The notes below the pieces were generated by a model, which made no database searches, was not told the origin of the DNA, and saw nothing but the letters and a program-made list of their open reading frames with translations. Positions 32,958 to 43,177 of a DNA stretch of 64,000 nucleotides are shown here, in pieces. Position numbers and translations under genes: made by a program. Numbering within the stretch: position 1 is the stretch's first letter; every line of letters begins with the position of its first letter. Source of the DNA: Magnetospira sp. QH-2 (GTDB lineage: Bacteria; Pseudomonadota; Alphaproteobacteria; Rhodospirillales; Magnetospiraceae); assembly GCF_000968135.1 (NCBI RefSeq), contig NZ_FO538765.1:3174001-3238000 (forward strand), in the 5' to 3' direction.

Positions 32958-34139
32958 TCAGGACCCAGCGTCGGCTTGCCGGATGGTGCCATCATGGGGT
33001 CCTTCTAGGGGAGCATGGCTCTGCAAATAGATCTGGAGCAGACGATTGTCATCCTTGCTCAGGTCCACCATGGGCTTCATGGCCTTGAGCAGATCCGGCC
33101 ATTGATCGATTCCGAACCACTCGGCGGGGTAAGCCATATGGCATTGGCTACATTGCAGCTCATACAAGGTTTCGGCAAAGGCCCAGATCGATGCCCGATC
33201 CTTGACCATGCCCTGGTTTTTCACCCAACCCTCGACGCTCACCGAAACCCAGCCGCCCCCCGCGTTGGTTCCTTCCACTTGGATGGCACTCAGCGCGGAT
33301 TTGCGCAGACCGGCCCGATAGACCCGGCGCCCAACATCGGCGAAAATCGCGTTCTTTTTACCCGGCTCCCGCCACCCCTCTACCCGCACGCGGACCATGT
33401 CATCCGCACGCTCGAGAACCGCCAGCGGGGTGGCGACCAAAATGGTGCCCATCTTGCCACTTCGGGCGTCATCGCGGTACAGGGTGGCCGATTGGGCGGG
33501 GTAGAGCACCGTGACCTTGTCCGTGCTTTTGTCCTTCGAAACTTCCAGCGCTTCCCGGGCCGCCGCTATGGCCGGTTCGATGTCGGGTTTCTTGTGGGCG
33601 ATCCCCTTGTGACAGCCAATACAAGTCTCGCCCCGTTGGCGCGCCTTCATGTGGCGCGGCCGGGCCTTATCCCGCTGTTTATCAGAGATCATCCGGTCCC
33701 AAGAATGGCAATTGCGGCACTCGCGCGAGTCGCTTGCCAGCATCTTGTCCCAGGTCGACCGGGCCATTTGCAGGCGATGGGCCTCAAACTTCTCAGGCGT
33801 GCTGATGGTGCCCAGAACCTTGTGATAGAGCTCTTTGGTGGCACCGACCTTGGCGACCATCTTTTCAACCCAGGTCTTTGGCACATGGCAATCAGAACAG
33901 ATTGCCCCCACCCCGGAGCCATTGGCGGCGTGGACAGACGTCTTGAATTCCTCGTAGACCCCTTCCATCTCGTGGCAACCGACGCAGAATTCCTCGGTGT
34001 TGCTGTACTCAACGAAGCCAACGAAGCCGCCGGTGGCGATCACGCCGAGGGTACCGCCCAGGATCAACAGGGTCGCTGCCGCCAGGCGGCTGGGCCGCCA
34101 CATCCAGCTCCAAAGCCGACTGATCAAACCACGTTTCAT
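32958..34139 (-). CDS. Membrane-anchored pentahaem cytochrome c, NapC/TorC-type quinol dehydrogenase
   Basis: The 393-residue protein has an N-terminal anchor (AAATLLILGGTLGVIATGGF) and four CXXCH sites in the NapC/NirT part (CVGCH, CSDCH, CRNCH, CIGCH), then a middle SH3-like segment (about 210-330) and a fifth site CSQCH near the C terminus, the TorC/DorC arrangement. It should take electrons from quinol to periplasmic proteins. No TorA/DorA-type reductase is adjacent; instead a pentahaem cytochrome gene is divergent. ATG 34139 has AGGGGG upstream and is preferred over 34154. Confidence 0.9.
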   Translation of the reverse strand: MKRGLISRLWSWMWRPSRLAAATLLILGGTLGVIATGGFVGFVEYSNTEEFCVGCHEMEGVYEEFKTSVHAANGSGVGAICSDCHVPKTWVEKMVAKVGATKELYHKVLGTISTPEKFEAHRLQMARSTWDKMLASDSRECRNCHSWDRMISDKQRDKARPRHMKARQRGETCIGCHKGIAHKKPDIEPAIAAAREALEVSKDKSTDKVTVLYPAQSATLYRDDARSGKMGTILVATPLAVLERADDMVRVRVEGWREPGKKNAIFADVGRRVYRAGLRKSALSAIQVEGTNAGGGWVSVSVEGWVKNQGMVKDRASIWAFAETLYELQCSQCHMAYPAEWFGIDQWPDLLKAMKPMVDLSKDDNRLLQIYLQSHAPLEGPHDGTIRQADAGS

Positions 34140-34372
34140 TCTGTTCCCCCTCATTTCGCGACGGCTCCCGGCTTGGTAAATTAGATTATTATGTTTTATT
34201 AATATAAGGAGGTTCTTATAAGTAAAGGCTCATGGGTTTTATATCTTTATCTTGATTTGATCGTCAATATTCATTTAATATCCCATCCAACTAATTACCC
34301 AACTCTTCGGAAATATTCTGAAACAGTTGGTAAATATTAGGGGCACCCAAAAGAGGTAGGGGAGAAGTTACA
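34140..34372. promoter_or_regulatory. Divergent promoter region between two pentahaem cytochrome genes
   Basis: The 233-base gap is AT-rich, with GTTTTATTAATATAAGGAG and TAAATATTAGGGGC. It must hold promoters for both genes. TTGATTTGATCGTCAA near 34255 looks superficially like an FNR site but the half-site spacing is wrong. No gene was seen. Confidence 0.5.
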
Positions 34373-35641
34373 ATGAAGATCATTCATATACTGGCCCGTT
34401 TCGGGCTAGCACCGGCTGCATTTGCCGCCATTATGCTTGCGGCCTTCACAGCTCAAGCGGTTGAGATCAAAGGCAAGTCCGTACCGTTGAATCACGTATC
34501 GGCGGAAGACTGCAAAGACTGCCACAAGGAAATCTACACCCAGTGGAAAGGTTCCATGCACGCGCAAAGCACCGCGTCGGGCGATCCGATCCACAACGCT
34601 TTCTACCGCAACGTGGTCGGCGACCCGCATATGGAAGGCGTGAAAACCAAGAAGGGTGCCTATCCGGTCTGCTTGCAGTGCCATGTGCCCAACGCGGCCG
34701 TCGACAAGGTGACCAAAACCGATGCCATGCCGGCCTACAAGGAGGGCGTCAACTGTACGGCCTGTCATGCCTTGAAGGCCTTCAAGGGTATCCGCACTGA
34801 AGACGGCAAGTTCCGCCTTGGCATGATGGCCTATGAGCGCGGCGAGACGCTCAGCGGTCCCACGGGCTTCACCTCTGCCTCCGGCGGCGAGGGCGATGGC
34901 CTTGATGGCATGGATGAAAAGGACAATCCGCACGTGGCCGAGACCAAGGGCCTCTATATGCCCCTGGAAGGCAAGTCGCGTATGTTCCGCACTTCGGCCG
35001 CCTGCATGGGCTGCCACGATCAGCGCAACAACGGCAACAACGTGCCTCTGTGCCAAACCGGCACCGAGTATTCCGATGGCGGGTCCAAGGTCCAGTGCCA
35101 GGTCTGTCACATGTCGGTGACCAATGGCGTGGCCGATCACTCCATGGGCGGCGGCCACAACATGGGCATGCTGAAACGGGCCATGGTTTTGGATGTGACT
35201 GCTGAAAAAGCGGGTGACATGATCAAAGCCGGCATCTACATGGAAAACCTTCAGCCGCACACCATGCCCACCGGCGCACCGTTCCGGAACATCTACCTGC
35301 GGGTCGTGGCTCTAAATGCCGATGGCGAGGAGGTCTGGACCAATTTCAAGACCCATCCGGCTACGGAAGATGCGCAGGCCTACATGCACTTCGTGTTGCT
35401 CGACGGGGAAGGCAAACCGACGATTCCGCCGAAGGCCAAGAAGATGGGTCCGGACACGCGTCTGAAGCCGTTCGAAAAGCGTGAACTGGCCTATGACATT
35501 CCGGCCAAGGGCGTTGCTTCGGTACGGGCAGAACTGCACTACAACCTGCTCTGGCCGTCCCTGCAAAAGGCCATGAAGGGCAAGATCCCCGACGAGTTGC
35601 GCACGCCGCAACAGTTCATGGCGGTGGAAACCAAGCTCTGA
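34373..35641 (+). CDS. Periplasmic pentahaem cytochrome c, cytochrome c554-like
   Basis: The 422-residue protein has a signal peptide (FAAIMLAAFTAQA) and five CXXCH haem sites: CKDCH, CLQCH, CTACH, CMGCH and CQVCH. The N-terminal half matches the cytochrome c554 type haem packing; the C-terminal 170 residues (LQPHTMPTGAPFRNIYLRVVAL onward) have no haem site and form a beta-rich domain. The partner is probably the divergent quinol dehydrogenase. Its terminal electron acceptor is not evident. AGGGGAG precedes ATG 34373; a terminator follows. Confidence 0.88.
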   Translation: MKIIHILARFGLAPAAFAAIMLAAFTAQAVEIKGKSVPLNHVSAEDCKDCHKEIYTQWKGSMHAQSTASGDPIHNAFYRNVVGDPHMEGVKTKKGAYPVCLQCHVPNAAVDKVTKTDAMPAYKEGVNCTACHALKAFKGIRTEDGKFRLGMMAYERGETLSGPTGFTSASGGEGDGLDGMDEKDNPHVAETKGLYMPLEGKSRMFRTSAACMGCHDQRNNGNNVPLCQTGTEYSDGGSKVQCQVCHMSVTNGVADHSMGGGHNMGMLKRAMVLDVTAEKAGDMIKAGIYMENLQPHTMPTGAPFRNIYLRVVALNADGEEVWTNFKTHPATEDAQAYMHFVLLDGEGKPTIPPKAKKMGPDTRLKPFEKRELAYDIPAKGVASVRAELHYNLLWPSLQKAMKGKIPDELRTPQQFMAVETKL

Positions 35642-35665
35642 TGGCTTGACCCATCCTCGAAAACA

Positions 35666-35697
35666 GGACCCGGCGGTGTTCCGTCGGGTCCTTTTTT
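35666..35697. terminator. Rho-independent terminator between cytochrome and cbbR genes
   Basis: GGACCCGGCGG / CCGTCGGGTCC stem (one G-U pair), TGTT loop, then six T on the plus strand. It ends the cytochrome transcript and, from the other side, lies at the cbbR stop. Confidence 0.9.
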
Positions 35698-36610
35698 ATT
35701 TCAGCGCCTCCACCAACGGCGGCCCTTCTGTCTTGAGGAACTCCAGGAAGCTGCTCACCGCCAAGGGCAGTTGTCGCTGCGCCGGATAGACGGCATACCA
35801 GGGCCGGTGTAGTGGAAATCCCTCGCAATCCAGGACCGCCACCCGGTTCAGAGCCAATTCCAAGGTCAGGCTATGCTTGGACAGGACCGCCACCCCGAGC
35901 CCGGCCATCACCCCTTGCTTCAAGGCGACACCGCTGCCCAGTTCCATATAGGGAGTCACGGTGAGGCCGTTTTTGGCCACCAGCCGCTCAAAGGCCTGAC
36001 GCGTGCCCGATCCGCCCTCGCGCAACAGGATCCGTTCCTTTAGGAGTGATTTCAGGTCCGTCGGCCCGGCGGAAACCAGCGGGTGATCGGGGGCGGCGAC
36101 GATGACAATTTCGTTTTCCAAAAACGGGGTGCTGACCACGTCGATGCGGTCGGGCACCTGACCCATGATATAGACATCGTCCAGCAAGGCCTCCAACCGC
36201 CCGATCATGCTATCGCGGTTGGTCACCGCCATGGAAGGTTGAACGCCAGGATGGCGACGGACAAACTCCCCCAACAAGTGAGGCAGGAAATACTGAGCGG
36301 TGGTCACCGCCGACACCCGCACCGGCCCAGCCACCTCGCCACGCAGACTTTCCAAAGCGCTGTCCAGATCGACCATGCGGGTCAGCACGGCCCGGCTGTT
36401 TTCCAGCAGTACCTGGCCCGCCGCCGTCAGATGTAGCTTACGCCCTACCTGATCGAACAAGGGCAGTCCGGCATTCTCCTCCAGCCGCTTGATCTGAATG
36501 GAAACGGCGGGCTGGGTCAGATGCACTTCGCGGGCCGCGCCGGTGATGCTGCCCAGACGAGCCACGGCTTCGAACAGTCTGAGCTGTTGTAAGGTTGCGT
36601 GTAAGGCCAT
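35696..36610 (-). CDS. cbbR: LysR-type regulator of the Calvin cycle, CbbR
   Basis: The 304-residue protein has an N-terminal winged HTH (TLQQLRLFEAVARLGSITGAAREVHLTQPAVSIQIKRLE) and a periplasmic-binding-like effector domain (VRVSAVTTAQYFLPHLLGEF, a CbbR-typical segment). It is transcribed divergently from cbbM, the standard position for CbbR, which activates cbb operons in response to metabolites such as RuBP or NADPH. Start ATG 36610. Confidence 0.92.
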   Translation of the reverse strand: MALHATLQQLRLFEAVARLGSITGAAREVHLTQPAVSIQIKRLEENAGLPLFDQVGRKLHLTAAGQVLLENSRAVLTRMVDLDSALESLRGEVAGPVRVSAVTTAQYFLPHLLGEFVRRHPGVQPSMAVTNRDSMIGRLEALLDDVYIMGQVPDRIDVVSTPFLENEIVIVAAPDHPLVSAGPTDLKSLLKERILLREGGSGTRQAFERLVAKNGLTVTPYMELGSGVALKQGVMAGLGVAVLSKHSLTLELALNRVAVLDCEGFPLHRPWYAVYPAQRQLPLAVSSFLEFLKTEGPPLVEALK

Positions 36611-36836
36611 GGAAAATCGTTACTATATACGCCTATGGTTACTTTGCCGCCTAAAACATAAATATTATTTATTCCAAGCATCAATATTAATCAATTTCTT
36701 TTTGAATAAGGCCTCCCTATAATCCACACCACTTGCAGGGTATTCCAAGGTGAAACCAGCAAGAAGAGCGTTAGGGGAAAGGTTCGAGACGTCCACCGTC
36801 CGACCCGTGTGACAGTAGCAACAAAGGGGATCCGTA
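36611..36836 (+). promoter_or_regulatory. cbbR-cbbM divergent promoter region
   Basis: The 226-base gap is AT-rich next to cbbR and contains a -10-like TATAAT at 36718-36723, leaving a leader of about 105 bases before cbbM. Upstream lie ATTGAT direct repeats on the minus strand (around 36680-36696) and several T-N11-A motifs of LysR type, suitable for CbbR. Ribosome site AAGGGGA precedes the cbbM ATG. Confidence 0.6.
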
Positions 36837-38216
36837 ATGGACCAATCAAATCGTTATGCCGATCTGAGCCTCAAGGAAGAAGACCTTCTGGCCGGCGGCG
36901 GCCATGTTCTTGTGGCCTACATCATGAAGCCGAAGCAGGGCTATGGCTATCTCGAAGCTGCCGCTCACTTCGCCGCTGAGTCCTCCACCGGTACCAACGT
37001 GGAAGTCTCCACCACCGACGATTTCACCAAGGGTGTTGACGCGCTGGTGTACGAGATCGACGAGGCCAAGGAGATCATGAAGATCGCCTACCCGTGTGAT
37101 CTGTTTGACCGCAACATCACCGACGGTCGCGCCATGCTGGTGTCCTTCCTGACCCTGGCCATCGGCAACAACCAGGGCATGGGCGATATCGAATACGCCA
37201 AAATCCATGACTTCTACGTGCCGCCCGCGTATCTGCGCCTGTTCGATGGTCCGTCCAAGGACATTTCCGACATGTGGCGGATCCTGGGTCGCCCGATCAA
37301 GGACGGCGGTTACATCGCCGGTACCATCATTAAGCCGAAGCTGGGCCTGCGCCCGGAGCCGTTTGCCGCAGCCGCCTATCAGTTCTGGCTGGGTGGCGAC
37401 TTCATCAAGAACGACGAACCCCAGGGCAACCAGGTGTTCTGTCCGGCGAAGAAGGTTTACCCGCTGGTTTATGACGCCATGAAGCGCGCCATGGACGAAA
37501 CCGGTCAAGCCAAACTGTTCTCCGCCAACATCACCGCCGACGATCACTATGAAATGCTGGCTCGTGGCGAGTTCATCCTGGAAGCCTTCGGGCCGGACGC
37601 CGACAAGGTGGCCTTCCTGGTCGACGGTTACGTGGGTGGCCCGGGCATGGTGACCACCGCCCGTCGTAACTTCCCCAACCAGTACCTGCACTATCACCGT
37701 GCCGGTCATGGCGCCGTGACCTCGCCGTCCGCCAAGCGCGGTTACACCGCCTTCGTGCTGGCCAAGATGTCTCGTATGCAGGGTGCTTCCGGTATCCACG
37801 TGGGCACCATGGGCTTCGGCAAGATGGAAGGCGAGAATGACGACCGTAACATCGCCTACATGATTGAGCGTGACAGCGCCGATGGTCCTTTCTTCCATCA
37901 GGAATGGGAAGGCATGAAGCCGACCACCCCGATCATCTCGGGCGGCATGAACGCCCTGCGTCTGCCGGGCTTCTTCGAGAACCTGGGTCACGGCAACGTC
38001 ATCAACACCTCGGGCGGCGGCTCTTACGGCCATATCGACAGCCCGGCCGCTGGCGCTATCTCCCTGCGTCAGGCTTATGAGTGCTGGAAAGCCGGTGCCG
38101 ATCCGATCGAGTGGGCGAAAGAGCACCACGAGTTCGCTCGCGCCTTCGAGAGCTTCCCCGGCGACGCTGATCAGATCTTCCCGGGCTGGCGTGACAAGCT
38201 CGGCGTGCACAAGTAA
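36837..38216 (+). CDS. cbbM: Ribulose-bisphosphate carboxylase, form II
   Basis: The 459-residue protein is a complete form II RuBisCO. Numbering equals the Rhodospirillum rubrum enzyme: catalytic Lys166 in TIIKPKLGL, carbamylated Lys191 with Asp193 and Glu194 in [10 protein letters not shown], Asn111 in GNNQG, and SGGMNALR near 370 for the phosphate site. It fixes CO2 as a homodimer without small subunits. Codon use is strongly biased to C/G-ending major codons, fitting high expression. Divergent from cbbR; a terminator separates it from cbbQ. Confidence 0.97.
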   Translation: MDQSNRYADLSLKEEDLLAGGGHVLVAYIMKPKQGYGYLEAAAHFAAESSTGTNVEVSTTDDFTKGVDALVYEIDEAKEIMKIAYPCDLFDRNITDGRAMLVSFLTLAIGNNQGMGDIEYAKIHDFYVPPAYLRLFDGPSKDISDMWRILGRPIKDGGYIAGTIIKPKLGLRPEPFAAAAYQFWLGGDFIKNDEPQGNQVFCPAKKVYPLVYDAMKRAMDETGQAKLFSANITADDHYEMLARGEFILEAFGPDADKVAFLVDGYVGGPGMVTTARRNFPNQYLHYHRAGHGAVTSPSAKRGYTAFVLAKMSRMQGASGIHVGTMGFGKMEGENDDRNIAYMIERDSADGPFFHQEWEGMKPTTPIISGGMNALRLPGFFENLGHGNVINTSGGGSYGHIDSPAAGAISLRQAYECWKAGADPIEWAKEHHEFARAFESFPGDADQIFPGWRDKLGVHK

Positions 38217-38249
38217 GCACGACTTCAGCCATCGGATATTGATTGCGGT

Positions 38250-38280
38250 AAAGCCCTCGCCTCGCGGCGGGGGCTTTATT
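38250..38280 (+). terminator. Rho-independent terminator after cbbM
   Basis: A 12-bp stem AAAGCCCTCGCC / GGCGGGGGCTTT with one G-U pair and loop TCGC, followed by TTATT including the stem T run. Confidence 0.85.
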
Positions 38281-38430
38281 CGTTGGGCTTCATAAAACCC
38301 TTGGAGAGACATATCCGAACATAAACAAAATCTTTCTAAAGAATAAGAATTTATTATTTTCCCTTATATACGTTTTTCGTTATCCTTTCCCCTAGAATCA
38401 GCCCGCATCTTTCGGACAGGAAACCGCACC
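38281..38430 (+). promoter_or_regulatory. AT-rich promoter region of cbbQO
   Basis: Between the cbbM terminator and cbbQ, bases 38310-38390 are AT-rich (AAGAATTTATTATTTTCCC, TTATATACGTTTTTCG), so cbbQO probably has its own promoter rather than depending only on read-through. CbbR control is possible but no clear site is claimed. Confidence 0.45.
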
Positions 38431-39237
38431 ATGACCGACACCGTCGCCCAGTATCTGATCAACGAAGAGCCCTATTACCAGTCCATTGGCAACGAAGTGG
38501 CTCTTTATGAAGCCGCTTACGCGGAACGCCTGCCGGTGATGGTCAAGGGCCCCACGGGCTGCGGCAAGTCGCGGTTCATCGAGTACATGGCCTGGAAGTT
38601 GAAGAAACCTCTGATCACCGTGGCCTGCAACGAAGATATGACGGCCTCGGATCTGGTCGGGCGCTATCTGCTGGATGCCAACGGCACCCGCTGGCTAGAC
38701 GGTCCGCTGACTGTCGCCGCGCGCATTGGCGCCATCTGCTATCTGGACGAAGTGGTCGAGGCCCGCCAGGACACCACCGTGGTCATTCACCCGCTGACCG
38801 ATCACCGGCGCACGCTACCCCTGGACAAGAAGGGCGAGTTGGTCAATGCCCACAACGATTTCCAGCTGGTCATCTCCTATAATCCCGGCTACCAGAGCTT
38901 GATGAAGGACCTCAAGCAGTCCACCAAACAGCGCTTCTCCGGGCTCAACTTCAATTACGCCGAGGGCAAGGTCGAGGCCGGTATCATCGCCCAGGAAACC
39001 GGCATTGATGAGGATACCGCCATCAAGCTGGTGAAGATCGGCGAGACCGCCCGCAATCTGAAGGGCCATGGACTGGACGAAGGTATCTCTACCCGTCTGT
39101 TGGTCTATGCGGCGCGGATCATCAAACAAGGCATCAAGCCCAACGAGGCCTGCCGCATGGCCCTGGTCGCCCCGATCACCGACGACATGGAGATCGCCGC
39201 CACTTTGAAGCATTCCATCGACGCCGTCTTCGGCTAA
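38431..39237 (+). CDS. cbbQ: RuBisCO activase ATPase subunit, MoxR AAA+
   Basis: The 268-residue AAA+ protein has Walker A GPTGCGKSRF (about 41-50), Walker B CYLDEVVEAR, sensor region LVISYNPGYQ and the C-terminal SxxxxAxxI helix. CbbQ forms a hexamer that with CbbO removes inhibitory sugar phosphates from RuBisCO. Its place after cbbM matches known cbbM-cbbQ-cbbO sets. Ribosome site CAGGAAA. Confidence 0.93.
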   Translation: MTDTVAQYLINEEPYYQSIGNEVALYEAAYAERLPVMVKGPTGCGKSRFIEYMAWKLKKPLITVACNEDMTASDLVGRYLLDANGTRWLDGPLTVAARIGAICYLDEVVEARQDTTVVIHPLTDHRRTLPLDKKGELVNAHNDFQLVISYNPGYQSLMKDLKQSTKQRFSGLNFNYAEGKVEAGIIAQETGIDEDTAIKLVKIGETARNLKGHGLDEGISTRLLVYAARIIKQGIKPNEACRMALVAPITDDMEIAATLKHSIDAVFG

Positions 39238-39258
39238 GGCCAATAGGGAGGAGTCACC

Positions 39259-41535
39259 ATGACTCTCAGTGCGGCTGAACTGGAAGACCTGCGCGGGCAG
39301 CTCAAATGCGGATTCGAGCAGCTCGATACCGCCTTTGCCGGGATCATGGAGGATGCCACCAACCGGCTATCCCGGGACGGGGTCAAGGACCTGCTCGACG
39401 GGGGTTCGCTGATCTGCATGATCGGGCGCGGCTACGAGCCGGTCCATGTGTATCTGGAAGAAATGCCGGTGATCGCGCAAAGACTCGGCGAGCCGGTGAT
39501 CGAACTGGTCAGCCAGTCGGTCTGGAAGATGTCCCGCACCCCCAACGGCAAGTCTATCCTGCCGTTCTTGCAGACTCTGGGTGAAGCTTCCCGACGTCTG
39601 GGCTCCCCGGAGTCGTTCAGCCGCTACATCACCATGCTGTTCGAATTCATGGATGCCACCACCGGCTCCATTCACGGCCATCACGCCACCTTCCCCAGCC
39701 CCGGTCTGCCGGAAATGCTCAACCATATGCCCTATCTTCTCAACCAACTATCGCTGGAGGGCATGAAAAACTGGATCGATTACGGCGAGCGCCACTACAT
39801 GGATCATCCGGAGCGGCAGAAGGACTACTTCTCCCTGCAATCCGCCGACTCCAAGGCCATGCTGCAAAAGGAACGCCACGGCACCCTGTTCGCCGACGTG
39901 GAGCGCAAGATGAGCCTCTACATGCGCAGCTTGTGGACCGAGAAAGTCCATTTCATTCCCTACTCCCTGGGCTTCGACGAGTTGCGCAAGCCCATGCCCT
40001 ATTTCGACGACCTGGGCCTGAGGGTGCCAGACGTCTATGATGACCTGGACGGTGGCCGCGAAGCCGGCGGGGTCAAGGGAACGGACCGGTTCCGCGTACT
40101 CCTCGCCCATATGGCTGCCCACCGCCGCTGGACTCAGGCCATCTTCGCCGACAATTTCAGCCCGTTTCAGCGAGTGGCCGTGGAGACCTTTGAAGACTGC
40201 CGGGTCGAGGCCTTGGCCATGCGCGAGTATCCGGGCCTGCGCACATTGCTCCTCAAGTTGCATCCACACCCCAAGGAAGACGCCTGCGACCCGGAGGTGG
40301 AATCCTGCATCCGCCACCGGCTGGCCATGTTCTCCTACGCGGTGCTCAATGCCGCCCATGGTTACAAGAATCCGGATCTGCTGGAATACGTGGATAAATT
40401 TCATGGCCTGTTGGCTGACGGCGAAAGCTCGACCCAGGACACTTCCTTGCTGGCGGTCAGTTTTATCGCCCGGACCCGGCGCCAACAGGACCAATCCCCC
40501 AAAATGTACTTTGCCGATACCGAGGTGGATTACCGCGATGACAATCGGCACATGTGGAAATACCACGAACTGAGCGACGACGAGGAAATGTTCGACGAGC
40601 GCGACAGCTCCGCGCCCGAAGAGCAAGAAGAAGACAAGGGTCTGCCGCCGCGGCACTATCCCGAGTGGGACTATCATTCCAAGACCTATCGCCCTGATTG
40701 GGTGAGCCTGTATGAGAGTCTGCACCCGCCGGGGGACGCCGACCGGATTGAAGCCTTGCTGGGCAAGCATGCCCAATTGGCCAAACGCATGAAGCAGATG
40801 CTTGATCTTTTGAAGCCGCAGCAATATGTGCGTCAGCGCTATCAGGAAGAAGGCTCGGAACTGGATCTGGACGTGGCCATCCGTTCGCTGATCGATTTCA
40901 GGGCCGGGGCGACGCCCGACCCGCGGATCAACATGAACCATCGCACGGACGGGCGGAACATAGCCGTTTCCTTGCTGCTCGATCTGTCCCAATCGGTGGG
41001 CGATATTCCCGAGGGATGCTCTCAAACGGTTTTGGAACTGAGCCAGGAAGCGGTCTCCCTGCTCGGCTGGGCCATCGACCGGCTGGGCGATGAGTTTGCT
41101 ATCGCCGGCTTCTCGTCCAACACCCGCCACGAAGTCCGCTTCCAGCATATCAAAGGTTACAGCGAAGGCTGGAACGACGCGGTCAAGGGACGCCTGGGCG
41201 CCATCGAGGCTGGCTATTCAACCCGCATGGGCGCGGCCCTGCGCCATGCCGGAGAGCGGTTGGCCCATCGACAGGCGGAAAAGAAGCTGCTGTTGGTGCT
41301 GACCGACGGCGAGCCTTCGGACATCGACGTGGACGACGGCCAGCACCTGACCAAGGACAGCTACAAGGCGGTCCAGGAACTCAGCCAGAAGGGCATCTAT
41401 ACCTACTGCATCAACCTGGATCGCGCCGCCGATGCCTACGTCAAGGACATCTTCGGCAGCCAATACACGGTGATCGACAATGTGGAACGCCTACCCGAAA
41501 AGCTGCCGCAGTTGTTCATGGCCCTGACAAAATAA
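39259..41535 (+). CDS. cbbO: RuBisCO activase adaptor with von Willebrand A domain
   Basis: The 758-residue protein ends in a VWA domain with MIDAS motif LLLDLSQSVGD (about residue 573) and VLTDGEPSD; the middle contains an acidic linker (SDDEEMFDERDSSAPEEQEED). This is the CbbO/NorD-like adaptor that binds RuBisCO through the MIDAS site and one CbbQ hexamer. GGGAGG precedes ATG 39259, 21 bases after cbbQ. It ends three bases before the convergent rtcB gene. Confidence 0.92.
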   Translation: MTLSAAELEDLRGQLKCGFEQLDTAFAGIMEDATNRLSRDGVKDLLDGGSLICMIGRGYEPVHVYLEEMPVIAQRLGEPVIELVSQSVWKMSRTPNGKSILPFLQTLGEASRRLGSPESFSRYITMLFEFMDATTGSIHGHHATFPSPGLPEMLNHMPYLLNQLSLEGMKNWIDYGERHYMDHPERQKDYFSLQSADSKAMLQKERHGTLFADVERKMSLYMRSLWTEKVHFIPYSLGFDELRKPMPYFDDLGLRVPDVYDDLDGGREAGGVKGTDRFRVLLAHMAAHRRWTQAIFADNFSPFQRVAVETFEDCRVEALAMREYPGLRTLLLKLHPHPKEDACDPEVESCIRHRLAMFSYAVLNAAHGYKNPDLLEYVDKFHGLLADGESSTQDTSLLAVSFIARTRRQQDQSPKMYFADTEVDYRDDNRHMWKYHELSDDEEMFDERDSSAPEEQEEDKGLPPRHYPEWDYHSKTYRPDWVSLYESLHPPGDADRIEALLGKHAQLAKRMKQMLDLLKPQQYVRQRYQEEGSELDLDVAIRSLIDFRAGATPDPRINMNHRTDGRNIAVSLLLDLSQSVGDIPEGCSQTVLELSQEAVSLLGWAIDRLGDEFAIAGFSSNTRHEVRFQHIKGYSEGWNDAVKGRLGAIEAGYSTRMGAALRHAGERLAHRQAEKKLLLVLTDGEPSDIDVDDGQHLTKDSYKAVQELSQKGIYTYCINLDRAADAYVKDIFGSQYTVIDNVERLPEKLPQLFMALTK

Positions 41536-41538
41536 GCT

Positions 41539-42777
<1,239 letters not shown>

Positions 42778-42862
42778 GGTTACACTCCTTCCCTTTTTTG
42801 GGATCGGGATACGGCCGTATTGCCGCTCCCGTTGGCATTTGTCTGAATCCGAGCGCCCACGA

Positions 42863-42897
42863 AAAACCCCTCCCGGATCGGTTCCGGGAGGGGTTTG
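42863..42897 (-). terminator. Strong intrinsic terminator on the minus strand, upstream of rtcB
   Basis: A perfect 14-bp stem AAACCCCTCCCGGA / TCCGGGAGGGGTTT with five-base loop; on the minus strand it continues into TTTTT. It lies about 85 bases before rtcB and about 27 bases after the stop of a 39-codon frame on the same strand, so it ends a short upstream transcript or attenuates rtcB. Confidence 0.85.
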
Positions 42898-42923
42898 TCA
42901 AACGCGGACATCTGGTTGATGGT

Positions 42924-43043
42924 CTACGAGACAGGCGTTCCCGGCAATCGAGTCTCATGTGCGTGCGACAAGACACCACCCGGGACGGATAGGCTTGCGA
43001 CCGCGACGCGGCATAAGGATTGTTTGTTCGATGGGATTGGCAT
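42924..43043 (-). CDS. Possible 39-residue peptide in a short transcription unit
   Basis: The frame runs from ATG 43043 to TAG 42924 with GTGGAG five bases before the start. The product begins MPIPSNKQSLCRVAVASL and ends ETRLPGTPVS; it is not clearly hydrophobic and matches nothing I recognise. A promoter-like pair lies upstream and the strong terminator downstream. It may be a real small gene, a leader peptide, or chance coding in a small RNA. Confidence 0.4.
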   Translation of the reverse strand: MPIPSNKQSLCRVAVASLSVPGGVLSHAHETRLPGTPVS

Positions 43044-43083
43044 CAGGACTCCACAGTCTCTTTTAAGGTGAATGACACGCTGC

Positions 43084-43111
43084 ATGCTAATACAAGCTGC
43101 CACAAAGTCAA
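43084..43111 (-). promoter_or_regulatory. Promoter-like sequence for the short unit before rtcB
   Basis: Read on the minus strand: TTGACT, 16 bases, TAGCAT. The predicted transcript would begin near 43076 and end at the terminator near 42862, about 215 nt. Confidence 0.4.
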
Positions 43112-43177
43112 CCCCAAATTGCAGGCCGAATTTATGTGACCATTGCACCGGGTCGCGGGCTTTGATAAAGCCGGTCC

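Noticed and set aside
34250-34270. FNR/CRP-type box before the pentahaem cytochrome gene
   Set aside because: TTGATTTGATCGTCAA has TTGA and TCAA half sites but with spacing of eight or three instead of six.
36846-38312. Antisense protein opposite cbbM
   Set aside because: The frame is open because of strong codon bias in cbbM; the His/Gly/Val-rich product is typical of such shadows.
42862-43076. Known structured RNA (RNase P, SRP RNA, tmRNA, 6S) before rtcB
   Set aside because: None of the conserved sequence blocks of these RNAs could be recognised; it is kept only as an unknown unit.
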